A stretch of DNA of 14,322 bases from Dethiothermospora halolimnae (GCF_037577855.1 NZ_JBAKFX010000074.1:1-14322); one strand, 5' to 3'; shown: positions 7,466 through 14,181, numbered from the stretch's first letter. The notes: generated by a model not told the origin, from the sequence alone. Numbers and translations are program-made.

Positions 7466-7981
7466 TTAATAATCACCTCCAAAGCTTTTCTTTAGTTTTT
7501 TCAAACCCAGGGATATTCTTGATTTTACTGTTCCTTCTGGGGTTTTCATTATTTTAGCTATGGTTTTATAATCAAGGTCTAAAAAATATCTAAGTTTTAT
7601 TGCTTCTTGCTGTTTTTTATTTAAACTCTTAAGATATGTATGTATATCAATGTTCTTTTCTAGATTTTCATATTTGTTTTTTCCTACAATACCATAAATT
7701 TTTTCAACTGGTATTATCATATTATTATTTTTAAGCCTTTTTTTGCAACAATTAACTAAGATTGTTTTACTCCAACCATAGAAGGCTTTATCATTTCTTA
7801 ATGTATCAATATTTTCATACACTGAAACTATCATATCTTCCATGGCATCTAAAGCATCATGTTTATTCTTCATATATACATATGCTATTTTATAAAACTC
7901 CTTTTTGCGATTCATAATAAGTTTTACAAGGGCTTCTTTATCTCCTTTTTTAGCCTTTTTTATTAACTTTACATCCTCCAC
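7466..7981 (-). CDS. ECF-type sigma-70 family RNA polymerase sigma factor
   Basis: A 171-residue protein with only sigma regions 2 and 4, typical of group 4 (ECF) sigma factors. Region 2 spans about 9-75 and includes NDKAFYGWSKTILVNCCKKR near its end. Region 4 lies at about 115-168, with a helix-turn-helix in DYKTIAKIMKTPEGTVKSRI. It would direct RNA polymerase to a small regulon, released by the membrane protein encoded next. The start codon is GTG at 7981, with AGGGGGG about 6 nt upstream; no better ATG is in range. Target promoters cannot be derived here. A sigma-A-like promoter lies about 75 nt upstream. Confidence 0.9.
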   Translation of the reverse strand: MEDVKLIKKAKKGDKEALVKLIMNRKKEFYKIAYVYMKNKHDALDAMEDMIVSVYENIDTLRNDKAFYGWSKTILVNCCKKRLKNNNMIIPVEKIYGIVGKNKYENLEKNIDIHTYLKSLNKKQQEAIKLRYFLDLDYKTIAKIMKTPEGTVKSRISLGLKKLKKSFGGDY

Positions 7982-8055
7982 GTCCGTCCCCCCTCATATA
8001 TAAGAGTTCTTTCCCCCTTAAAAAGTTCAAATTTTTTTAATAAATCTTATATATA

Positions 8056-8085
8056 ATTATATTCTATTGTTGAAAATATTTCCAA
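8056..8085 (-). promoter_or_regulatory. Probable sigma-A promoter of the sigma/anti-sigma module
   Basis: On the minus strand TTGGAA (8080-8085), an 18-bp spacer and a perfect TATAAT (8056-8061) stand about 75 nt before the GTG start of the sigma gene. The leader between them holds an AAGGGGGAAAG stretch and the Shine-Dalgarno. A second, ECF-type autoregulatory promoter is possible but I cannot define one. Confidence 0.5.
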
Positions 8086-8146
8086 TCTCGAATTAACGAA
8101 ATTAGTTAAGGGATTTCTAGCATTTAAAGAATACAATATGAAAAAT

Positions 8147-8213
8147 AAAAAAACGGCAAAGTTGTTTCAATATGTTGATAAAGTCTACAATTTGAAACAA
8201 AATCCGTTTTTTT
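8147..8213. terminator. Strong bidirectional terminator directly after yvcK
   Basis: A long hairpin consists of CGG/CCG (8154-8156, 8204-8206) and a perfect inner 9-bp stem TTGTTTCAA/TTGAAACAA (8162-8170, 8192-8200), flanked by seven A on the left and seven T on the right. Read on the minus strand it begins about 3 nt after the yvcK stop and ends in TTTTTTT. It closes the murB-yvcK gene cluster. Confidence 0.88.
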
Positions 8214-8215
8214 AC

Positions 8216-9274
8216 TTACTTCTTATTTAATTTCATAATTATTTCACTTGTTCTTATGGCATCATGGCGTATATAATCTTTTTTTATATCAACTAATCCA
8301 TCTTTAATTACTTCTATACCCTGCTCGTTTAACTTTTCCTCCTGTTTCTCATCTATCATTATTGGCTTGGCACCATCTTGATAATATTTCTTTAGAGTAG
8401 ATTTAGGTATGTTTTCAGTATTGACTATAACATAGTCTATTATTTTTTTTCTACTATGTCTAAATATTGTTTCCACATGGTTTAATACATTATATCCATC
8501 GGTCTCTCCCGGTTGGGTCATAACATTGGGTATATAAACCTTTGTAGCTGATGAGCGCCATATATACTTTGGAATATCTTTAACCAAGAGATTTGGGATA
8601 ATACTTGTATACAAACTTCCTGGCCCTAATACTATAACATCTGCTTCCTTTATCGCCTTAACGGTTTCATCTAATGGTTTACTATTTCTTGGTTTTATAA
8701 AGATATAATCTATCCTACTTCTTAACTCCTTGTTTTTTTCAGGTATATTTGATTCTCCCCTTATTACTGTTCCATTTTTCAATTTAGCATATAACTCCAC
8801 ATCCTCTAGTGTCATAGGTAGAACCCTACCTGTCACCGCCAATACATTGCTCATTTCTTTAATAGCCTGTTCAAAATTGCCATATATTCCATTCATAGCC
8901 GCTATAAACAAATTCCCAAAACTTTGACCACTTAAATGCCCGTCTGTAAACCTATATTGTAAAAGTTTCTCCATAGTTGGTTCAGTGTTAGCAAGGGCTA
9001 AAAGACAGTTTCTAATGTCTCCAGGGGGTAACATGCCTAAATCTTCTCTAAGAATACCAGAGCCACCGCCGTCATCTGCAACAGTGACTATAGCAGTTAT
9101 ATTATTAGTATATAACTTTAAGCCTCTTAAAAGTACCGAAAGCCCCGTTCCTCCACCAATAACCACAATCTTAGGACTTTTGGAAAAGCGCCTTTCTCTA
9201 TATAAATATTTATTATTATATTTTTTATTTTTTTTATGTAGAACTATTCTCCTTAAATAGCCTATCAACCCCAT
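8216..9274 (-). CDS. yvcK: YvcK-family gluconeogenesis / cell-shape factor (CofD-like fold)
   Basis: A 352-residue cytoplasmic protein of the YvcK/CofD-like family. In Bacillus the homologue binds UDP-GlcNAc-type nucleotide sugars and is needed for growth and peptidoglycan synthesis on gluconeogenic carbon sources. The nucleotide-binding GGGTGLSVLLRGLK motif is near residues 40-53, followed by TVADDGGGSG, PPGDIRNCLLAL, GPGSLYTSI and VMTQPGETDGYNV, all family signatures. The N-terminus carries a basic 35-residue extension before the core and no clear membrane segment. The ATG at 9274 has AGGGG about 7 nt upstream and lies 12 nt after the rapZ stop. It is the last gene of the cluster; the usual third partner whiA does not follow, because a terminator starts right after the stop codon. 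Confidence 0.95.
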   Translation of the reverse strand: MGLIGYLRRIVLHKKNKKYNNKYLYRERRFSKSPKIVVIGGGTGLSVLLRGLKLYTNNITAIVTVADDGGGSGILREDLGMLPPGDIRNCLLALANTEPTMEKLLQYRFTDGHLSGQSFGNLFIAAMNGIYGNFEQAIKEMSNVLAVTGRVLPMTLEDVELYAKLKNGTVIRGESNIPEKNKELRSRIDYIFIKPRNSKPLDETVKAIKEADVIVLGPGSLYTSIIPNLLVKDIPKYIWRSSATKVYIPNVMTQPGETDGYNVLNHVETIFRHSRKKIIDYVIVNTENIPKSTLKKYYQDGAKPIMIDEKQEEKLNEQGIEVIKDGLVDIKKDYIRHDAIRTSEIIMKLNKK

Positions 9275-9286
9275 AATAATTCCCCT

Positions 9287-10144
9287 TTATGTTTTGTCAC
9301 TATCTCTATGTTCTATAGTTACTCTATGCTCTTTCTCCTTTAAATACTCATATAATACATTGGCAACAGTTACTGACCTGTGCTTACCTCCAGTACATCC
9401 AATTGCTATAACTAATTGAGTTTTTCCCTCTTTTGTATAAAATGGAATCAAAAAGTCTATCATATCAATTAATTTATCCACAAACCTTTTAGTTTGATCG
9501 AAGTTCATAACATATTCCCTTACACTTTTATCATTTCCAGTAAAATCCCTTAATTCTTTTATATAGTAGGGGTTAGGTAAAAATCTCACATCAAATACTA
9601 AGTCTGCATCTAATGGTATCCCTCTTTTAAATCCAAAGGATAGAATAGATACAGTAAGATTCTGTGTTTCCTTTCCTCCTATTATCATTTTCTTTATTTC
9701 TTCTTTTAATTTAGCAGTTTTCAAATTTGATGTGTCTATAATATTGTCTGCCTTATCTTTTACTTCTGATAACCTATACCTTTCTTTCTCTATCCCATCA
9801 ATTATTCTTCCCTCTGGAGAAAGGGGATGGGGTCTTCTAAGTTCTTTAAACCTTTTAATTAAAACTTCATTGGATGCTTCTAAAAATAGTATTCTATACT
9901 TGAAACCATAAAATTTTAATACTTCTAAACTTTTAAATAAATCATTAAAAAACTTTCCTCCTCTTATATCAGCCACCACTGCTACTTTGTCTATATTTCT
10001 TTTTGATTCATAGCAAAGTTCTGCAAAGTCTGGCAATAAAGCTGGAGGTAGATTGTCCATGCAATAGTATCCTCCGTCTTCCAAGACTTTCATAGCTTGA
10101 CTCTTTCCAGCCCCGGATAATCCAGTTATTATAACAAACTCCAT
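9287..10144 (-). CDS. rapZ: RapZ/YvcJ nucleotide-binding RNase adapter protein
   Basis: A 285-residue cytoplasmic P-loop protein (YvcJ in Bacillus; RapZ in E. coli, where it delivers the sRNA GlmZ to RNase E to control GlcN6P synthase). The Walker A motif GLSGAGKS is at 8-15, with VADIRGG as a Walker-B-like strand. The C-terminal domain has SFGFKRGIPLDADLVFDVRF, PNPYYIKELR and the diagnostic GCTGGKHRSV. The length is normal and the start is supported by GGAGGG about 8 nt before the ATG. It is followed by yvcK with a 12-nt gap, so the two are co-transcribed. The 304 bp upstream carry a heptamer array and element R2. In Gram-positives its RNA target is not established, so the sRNA role should not be assumed. 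Confidence 0.95.
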   Translation of the reverse strand: MEFVIITGLSGAGKSQAMKVLEDGGYYCMDNLPPALLPDFAELCYESKRNIDKVAVVADIRGGKFFNDLFKSLEVLKFYGFKYRILFLEASNEVLIKRFKELRRPHPLSPEGRIIDGIEKERYRLSEVKDKADNIIDTSNLKTAKLKEEIKKMIIGGKETQNLTVSILSFGFKRGIPLDADLVFDVRFLPNPYYIKELRDFTGNDKSVREYVMNFDQTKRFVDKLIDMIDFLIPFYTKEGKTQLVIAIGCTGGKHRSVTVANVLYEYLKEKEHRVTIEHRDSDKT

Positions 10145-10166
10145 CTTTAGTTCCCTCCACTTTATA

Positions 10167-10236
10167 TAGTTAATAGTTAATAGTTAATAGTTAATAGTTA
10201 ATAGTTAATAGTTAATAGTTAATAGTTAATAGTTAA
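10167..10236 (+). repeat. Ten perfect tandem TAGTTAA heptamers
   Basis: Ten uninterrupted copies of TAGTTAA fill 70 bp, starting about 22 bp upstream of the rapZ start codon. The unit length equals that of the arms of elements R1-R5, but the motif differs. Adjacent DNA (10238-10257) carries the hairpin AAAATCAGC/GCTGATTTT, the same sequence used as the second core hairpin of R5. This may therefore be one arm of a further, rearranged element. Such a pure array is prone to copy-number change by slippage and could alter rapZ expression. Confidence 0.93.
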
Positions 10237-10237
10237 T

Positions 10238-10298
10238 AAAATCAGCAAGCTGATTTTTCCGCCACCTTACGGGGCGGTGGTCTGGGCATGCCCAGACC
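10238..10298. repeat. Cluster of three palindromes between the heptamer array and R2
   Basis: Three inverted repeats lie in a row: AAAATCAGC/GCTGATTTT (10238-10257), CCACC/GGTGG within a GC-rich stretch (about 10262-10280) and a perfect 20-bp palindrome, GGTCTGGGCA followed by its complement (10279-10298). The GC-rich part contrasts with the AT-rich surroundings, suggesting a separate inserted repeat module. No T-run follows on either strand. No gene is present in 10145-10448; the stretch consists of this cluster, the heptamer array and R2. Confidence 0.7.
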
Positions 10299-10310
10299 CT
10301 ACATTTCTAA

Positions 10311-10442
10311 ATTGACAGTTGACAATTGACAATTGACAATTTAAGGTGATTTTACTCCCTACGGTCGTAAAATATTATATTCAAATCGGCTTCAGCCGAT
10401 TTGCACCTTTAATTGTCCACTGTCGATTGTCAATTGTCAATT
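10311..10442 (+). repeat. Heptamer-armed hairpin element R2
   Basis: The left arm is ATTGACA, GTTGACA, ATTGACA, ATTGACA (10311-10338). The right arm is ATTGTCC, ACTGTCG, ATTGTCA, ATTGTCA (10412-10439). The core runs TAAGGTGATTTTACTCCC, then a GTCGTAAAAT hairpin partner, ATTATAT, then an intact hairpin AAATCGGC/GCCGATTT and GCACCTT. AAGGTG near the left arm pairs with CACCTT near the right arm, closing the two hairpins. It is the closest relative of R1 and lies just after the stop codon of the PHP gene. Confidence 0.9.
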
Positions 10443-10448
10443 ATTTTT

Positions 10449-11183
10449 TTAACTGTTAACTACATTAACTATTCTTTCAGGCCCAACTCCTGCTTTGACA
10501 GCCCTATCTATACCTTTCTTAACATTCCCCACATCCTCTGGTGTATGAGCATCACTATTTATCATGAATTTTACATCTTCTTCCATGGCTATTTTTAAAT
10601 ATTCTAGGGACAATTGACCGTGGCTAGCATTTATCTCAAGGGCAGTACCCCTCTTTGCTGCAGCTTTAGCCAATTCCTTAGTATCTATATCTACTTTAGC
10701 TCCTGGATGGGTTATTAAATCTATATCATACCTATTTATGGCATTTATCAGTGCTTTAGTATTTAAATACCTTGTCCTTTTAGAAAGTGTTTTAGAAAAC
10801 TTAGCTAAATAATTTAATATATATATTCTATAGGCATCTTTAATAGTCCTTGGTTTTGATCCAAAGTGAAAACCAACTAACAGTATATCTATAAGTTTTA
10901 ATAAATCATCATTAATATCTATTTCCCCATCATATCCTATTATATTACATTCTACTCCCATTAATACTTTTATATTGTCATATTCTTTATTTAAATCATC
11001 TATTTCTTTTCGTATTTTTAAAAAATTACTTTTCTTTACTCCATAACTTATATGTCCCGGTCCATGATCACATATGGCTATTTCCTTTAGTCCCTTTTTA
11101 ATAGCACTTTCAACATTTTGCCTTATAGTACCTTTACCATGACTATATACAGTATGGGTATGATAATCTCCAAATATCTTCAA
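10449..11183 (-). CDS. PHP-domain phosphoesterase/hydrolase
   Basis: A 244-residue cytoplasmic protein with a complete PHP metal-site motif set: DYHTHTVYSHGKG (HxH at 8/10), CDHGPGH, GVECNIIGYDGEID, a central VGFHFG, THPGAKVD and the C-terminal NSDAHTP. The family includes histidinol phosphatase-like and DNA-polymerase-associated enzymes; the substrate of this lineage, often encoded with murB, rapZ and yvcK, is not known to me. The start chosen is TTG at 11183, with GGGGGTGGGA about 6 nt upstream and MKIFGDYHTHT beginning like relatives. The open frame to the ATG at 11255 is rejected because that extension is encoded by the arm and hairpin of repeat R3. Same strand as murB and rapZ, but separated from both by repeats. 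Confidence 0.88.
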   Translation of the reverse strand: MKIFGDYHTHTVYSHGKGTIRQNVESAIKKGLKEIAICDHGPGHISYGVKKSNFLKIRKEIDDLNKEYDNIKVLMGVECNIIGYDGEIDINDDLLKLIDILLVGFHFGSKPRTIKDAYRIYILNYLAKFSKTLSKRTRYLNTKALINAINRYDIDLITHPGAKVDIDTKELAKAAAKRGTALEINASHGQLSLEYLKIAMEEDVKFMINSDAHTPEDVGNVKKGIDRAVKAGVGPERIVNVVNS

Positions 11184-11209
11184 CTTTATCCCACCCCCGT
11201 TATTTAAAG

Positions 11210-11347
11210 AATAGAGAATAAATAATAAAGAATAAATATGGTACAAAGTGGCCAAAGGCCACTTTGTTTTTATTTAATTATATTTTACGACCACAGGGAG
11301 TAAAATCTCCTCATCTATTCTTTATTCTCCATTCTTTATTCTCTATT
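11210..11347 (-). repeat. Heptamer-armed hairpin element R3
   Basis: The left arm is AATAGAG, AATAAAT, AATAAAG, AATAAAT (11210-11237). The right arm is ATCTATT, CTTTATT, CTCCATT, CTTTATT, CTCTATT (11313-11347). The core read on the minus strand has GAGGAGATTTTACTCCC, a GGTCGTAAAAT partner, then a hairpin ACAAAGTGGCC/GGCCACTTTGT in place of the AAATCGGC hairpin of R1/R2, then ACCAT. It occupies the murB-PHP gap. Read on the + strand the replacement hairpin is followed by TTTTTATT, so it would also act as a terminator in that direction, opposite to the genes. Confidence 0.88.
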
Positions 11348-11366
11348 TTTTAATTTCTTCTTTATT

Positions 11367-12296
11367 TTAACCTTCTCCTATAATCTTAACTTCAGGTTCA
11401 AGCTCTACTCCATGTTTATCTCTAACTGTTTTTTTAACTATATCTATAAGCTTTAAGACTTCATCACATTTTGCATCACCAAGGTTAACAACAAATCCAC
11501 AGTGCTTATCAGAAACTTGAGCCCTTCCATATGTAAGACCCCTAAGTCCCGAAACATCTATCAACCTTCCTGCATAGTCACCCTCTGGTCTTTTAAAGGT
11601 ACTACCTGCACTCGGCATATTAATAGGTTGCTTAGTATTTCGTTTTTCCGTTAATTCATCCATTCTAGATTTAATTTCTTTATAGTCTCCTTTTTTTAAT
11701 TCCATTTCAGCCTCTAAAACCAATAAGTTATCCTCTTGTACCTTGCTATGTCTATAACCAAAATTCATTTCTTCATTTGTATATTCATGGATCTCTCCCA
11801 GTTTATCTATGCATTTTACCTTCGTTATAACTTCTTTTATTTCTGTTCCATAGGCACCAGCATTCATTGTAATAGCTCCTCCTAAAGAACCTGGCACCCC
11901 ACTTATTCCCTCCATACCTGTAAGGGCATTTTTCAAAGCTATTTTTGATATCTTAGATAACAAACTTCCTGCCTGTGCTGTTATTATATTATCTTTTACT
12001 TTTATTTCACTTAAATTTTTATCAATTTTTATAACTACTCCTCTAATTCCCTTATCTCTAACTAATAAATTGGTACCATTACCTATAACATAATAATCGA
12101 TATTATTATCATTGCAAAATTTAATTATACACTGTACCTCTTCTATAGATTTAGGTAAAGCCATAATATCTGCTAGACCACCTATTTTAAAATAAGTATG
12201 CTCTTTCATAGGCTCATCTATTAAAATCTCGCCATCATTTATTTTATTCTTTAAAGAGTTATATATTTCATTCTTTTCCAATAACATCAACCCCAT
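11367..12296 (-). CDS. murB: UDP-N-acetylenolpyruvoylglucosamine reductase
   Basis: A 309-residue FAD- and NADPH-dependent cytoplasmic enzyme that completes UDP-MurNAc synthesis for peptidoglycan. The FAD-binding part has HTYFKIGG (33-40), IGNGTNLLVRDKG (71-83) and GVPGSLGGAITMNAGAYG (133-150). The catalytic region has FGYRHS (179-184), PSAGSTFKRP (228-237, proton-donor Ser232) and the C-terminal EPEVKIIG. It resembles the shorter type II MurB, as usual in Firmicutes. The start is uncertain: ATG 12296 has no clear Shine-Dalgarno, while ATG 12287 or TTG 12281 (MEKNEIYN) lie 3 or 9 nt after GGGG. It probably heads the cluster murB, PHP gene, rapZ, yvcK. Confidence 0.95.
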   Translation of the reverse strand: MGLMLLEKNEIYNSLKNKINDGEILIDEPMKEHTYFKIGGLADIMALPKSIEEVQCIIKFCNDNNIDYYVIGNGTNLLVRDKGIRGVVIKIDKNLSEIKVKDNIITAQAGSLLSKISKIALKNALTGMEGISGVPGSLGGAITMNAGAYGTEIKEVITKVKCIDKLGEIHEYTNEEMNFGYRHSKVQEDNLLVLEAEMELKKGDYKEIKSRMDELTEKRNTKQPINMPSAGSTFKRPEGDYAGRLIDVSGLRGLTYGRAQVSDKHCGFVVNLGDAKCDEVLKLIDIVKKTVRDKHGVELEPEVKIIGEG

Positions 12297-12400
12297 TTAC
12301 TTTAATATTATTAACTAAGTTAATAGTTAACAGTTGGTAACTATGTTAACTTTACTAACTTTGTTTATAAAGTTATATTTAAATAAAAACCTTCATAAAA

Positions 12401-12429
12401 AGTATATCTTTTTTTTAATCAATAAACAA
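12401..12429 (-). promoter_or_regulatory. Candidate promoter of murB
   Basis: On the minus strand TTGTTT (12424-12429) and TATACT (12401-12406) are separated by 17 bp, about 105 nt before the murB start. The -10 is a 5/6 match but the -35 only 3/6. An 8-bp hairpin AATAAACA/TGTTTATT (12420-12441) overlaps the -35 side. In the 12297-12444 gap I see otherwise only AT-rich DNA with scattered GTTAA motifs. Confidence 0.3.
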
Positions 12430-12444
12430 TACCCTGTTTATTTT

Positions 12445-12627
12445 AGAGAATAAAGAATAAAGAATAAAGAATAAAGAATAGATATGGTGCAAAGTGGCCA
12501 AAGGCCACTTTGTTTTTATTAGTTACTGGGGGATTCGTAATCCCCCAGCCGATTTAATTTAATTTTACGACCATCAGGAGTAAAATCTCCTTATCTATTC
12601 TTTACTATCTATTCTTTATTATCTATC
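12445..12627 (-). repeat. Heptamer-armed hairpin element R4 with a nested palindrome
   Basis: The left arm is AGAGAAT followed by four AAAGAAT (12445-12479). The right arm is ATCTATT, CTTTACT, ATCTATT, CTTTATT, ATCTATC (12593-12627). On the minus strand the core has AAGGAGATTTTACTCC, a GGTCGTAAAAT partner, and the ACAAAGTGGCC/GGCCACTTTG hairpin as in R3. Between the two hairpins lies an extra ~30 bp containing the GGGGGATT/AATCCCCC palindrome (12526-12548), which accounts for R4 being about 45 bp longer than R3. The element overlaps the last six codons and stop of the solute-binding protein gene. Confidence 0.88.
12526..12548. repeat. GGGGGATT/AATCCCCC palindrome, copy 3, nested in R4
   Basis: A 10-bp perfect stem CTGGGGGATT/AATCCCCCAG with the loop cgt. 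On the minus strand the loop reads acg and the sequence is followed by TAACTAA, matching copy 1 at 102-126, which is followed by CAACTAA. Its presence inside R4 and absence from R3 at the same core position point to insertion of this module into a pre-existing element. Confidence 0.85.
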
Positions 12628-13943
12628 ATTTCCACTTGCCTTCTCGCCTCTTCCATTGCTTCTTCCGTTGACTTTTTTCCTAATAGCGCTAATCTTATTT
12701 GATTTTGTAATATCCTATCTATATCCTTCCACTTTCTATGATTAGGGGTAACAATAGTATAGGATAGACTATCTTCAAATTTTCTCATCAGAGGATTATC
12801 TTCATATAAATCTGTAATATTTCTTTTAACAGGGAACATTCCTAGTTCATTTAATTCTCTTTGATATTTATCCTGTGTTAAAAATTTCAAAAACTTAACA
12901 CACATATTTAACTTTCCTTTATTCTCTTGTTTGAATATTCCATATGAACTTACATTATTACTAAGGGACACAGGAATCCTCTTGTCCCCTATTGGATAAT
13001 TAGCTACTGCAAAGTTAAACCCTTCTCCATTTGATATTCTATTTTGAAGCACCCTAATAGCCCAAGATCCCGTTGGATATACTGCTATACTTTGGTCTTT
13101 ATAAAACATTTTCCAGGCTTGATTTTCATTTGTCACACCGAAATCACTTGGTGTAACTTTATATTTATTTCTTAAGTCTACTAATTTATCTAAACCACTT
13201 TTAGCACTTTTCCCATAAAATGTATAGTTCCCATCACTCATAATTTTTGCCCCATCACTTAATAATATACCCCATACATTATAATAATTTGGCTTTATAA
13301 ATGAAGTAAAACCATAATGGTCTATGTTACCATCTTTATCTCCATCATAAGTTAATTTTTTCATTTTTTCTATAAACTCATCATATGTCCAATTTCCATC
13401 TATAGGTGGCTCTACTCCCTTTTCTGTGAATAAATCTAGATTTATATACATGGCATATGTTGTCATCATTGATGGAACAGCTATCATTCTATTATTATAC
13501 TTCACGGCATTAAGAGCCTGAATTTTAAAACTCTGTCTTTCCCTCTTATCAAAAAACACATCAACTGGCTCTAACATTTCATAACCTTTATATATAAGAT
13601 CATTGGTCAACGGTGCTATATCTGGTAAATTTCCCGTATTCATAGCTACCTCAAGTTTAACTGGCCCCTTTTTCCAGTCAATAGGCTCAAGTTCTATATA
13701 GACTCCAGGATTATCCCTCTCAAATTTTCTTATTTTACTTTGTATCCACCCATATCTACTTCCTGTATTAACATTTAACCTAGGATAATCCCATATCTTA
13801 ATTATGCCTTTCCAGTCATCTATATTTTCCTCTTTATTTTCATCCACATCACCCTTATGGAAAAATATAGTATATATAGGCCATGATATAATAAATATTA
13901 TTAATACTACAGACAGTATCCTCTTTAATATTTTAAAGACCAC
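12609..13943 (-). CDS. Membrane-anchored extracellular solute-binding protein, family 1
   Basis: A 444-residue substrate-binding protein of the sugar/oligosaccharide ABC-importer type. A hydrophobic segment at about 8-28 anchors or exports it; no lipobox cysteine is present, so it is probably held by an uncleaved N-terminal helix. Family-1 features are the strand KIWDYP, GNLPDIAPL, KYNNRMIAVPSMMTTYAMYINLD-type hinge region, NWTYDEF, YPTGSWAI and a C-terminal FLTQDKYQRE. A calcium-loop-like DGDKDGNID lies near 201-209. The GTG at 13943 sits 6 nt after GGGGGG; the TTG one codon earlier is too close. No permease or ATPase gene is next to it, so its transporter, or a sensory role, is unknown. The last codons (IDNKE, stop) are supplied by repeat R4. 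Confidence 0.85.
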   Translation of the reverse strand: MVFKILKRILSVVLIIFIISWPIYTIFFHKGDVDENKEENIDDWKGIIKIWDYPRLNVNTGSRYGWIQSKIRKFERDNPGVYIELEPIDWKKGPVKLEVAMNTGNLPDIAPLTNDLIYKGYEMLEPVDVFFDKRERQSFKIQALNAVKYNNRMIAVPSMMTTYAMYINLDLFTEKGVEPPIDGNWTYDEFIEKMKKLTYDGDKDGNIDHYGFTSFIKPNYYNVWGILLSDGAKIMSDGNYTFYGKSAKSGLDKLVDLRNKYKVTPSDFGVTNENQAWKMFYKDQSIAVYPTGSWAIRVLQNRISNGEGFNFAVANYPIGDKRIPVSLSNNVSSYGIFKQENKGKLNMCVKFLKFLTQDKYQRELNELGMFPVKRNITDLYEDNPLMRKFEDSLSYTIVTPNHRKWKDIDRILQNQIRLALLGKKSTEEAMEEARRQVEMIDNKE

Positions 13944-14033
13944 CAAAATCCCCCCAATATATTACAAACAATACCTTTTCCCTATGATATAGTTATTCAT
14001 ATTTTGTGGGGTATATTACAAAAAAACATAGTT

Positions 14034-14176
14034 GAGAGGGAACAGCGGAGAATTGAGAAGGGAGAGAGGAGAGTTAAGGTACAAATCAGCTGAAGCTGAT
14101 TTGAATTATAATATTTTATGAACGTAGTGAGTAAAATCTCCTTAAACTCTCAATTCTCCACTCTCCCTTCTCCTCT
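14034..14176 (-). repeat. Heptamer-armed hairpin element R5
   Basis: The left arm can be read as heptamers GAGAGGG, AACAGCG, GAGAATT, GAGAAGG, GAGAGAG, GAGAGTT (14034-14075). The right arm is AACTCTC, AATTCTC, CACTCTC, CCTTCTC and a partial unit (14145-14176). The core on the minus strand has AAGGAGATTTTACTCAC, a TTCATAAAAT partner, ATTATAAT, then a hairpin AAATCAGC/GCTGATTT and GTACCTTA. Compared with R2, the hairpin pair G-C has become A-T on both strands of the stem, a compensatory change. It lies upstream of the solute-binding protein gene, about 90 bp from its start. Confidence 0.88.
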
Positions 14177-14181
14177 AAAAA

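Noticed and set aside
11184..11255. Extended N-terminus of the PHP protein from ATG 11255
   Set aside because: The extension is encoded by the arm and hairpin of repeat R3; the TTG at 11183 has a purine-rich ribosome site and begins like relatives.
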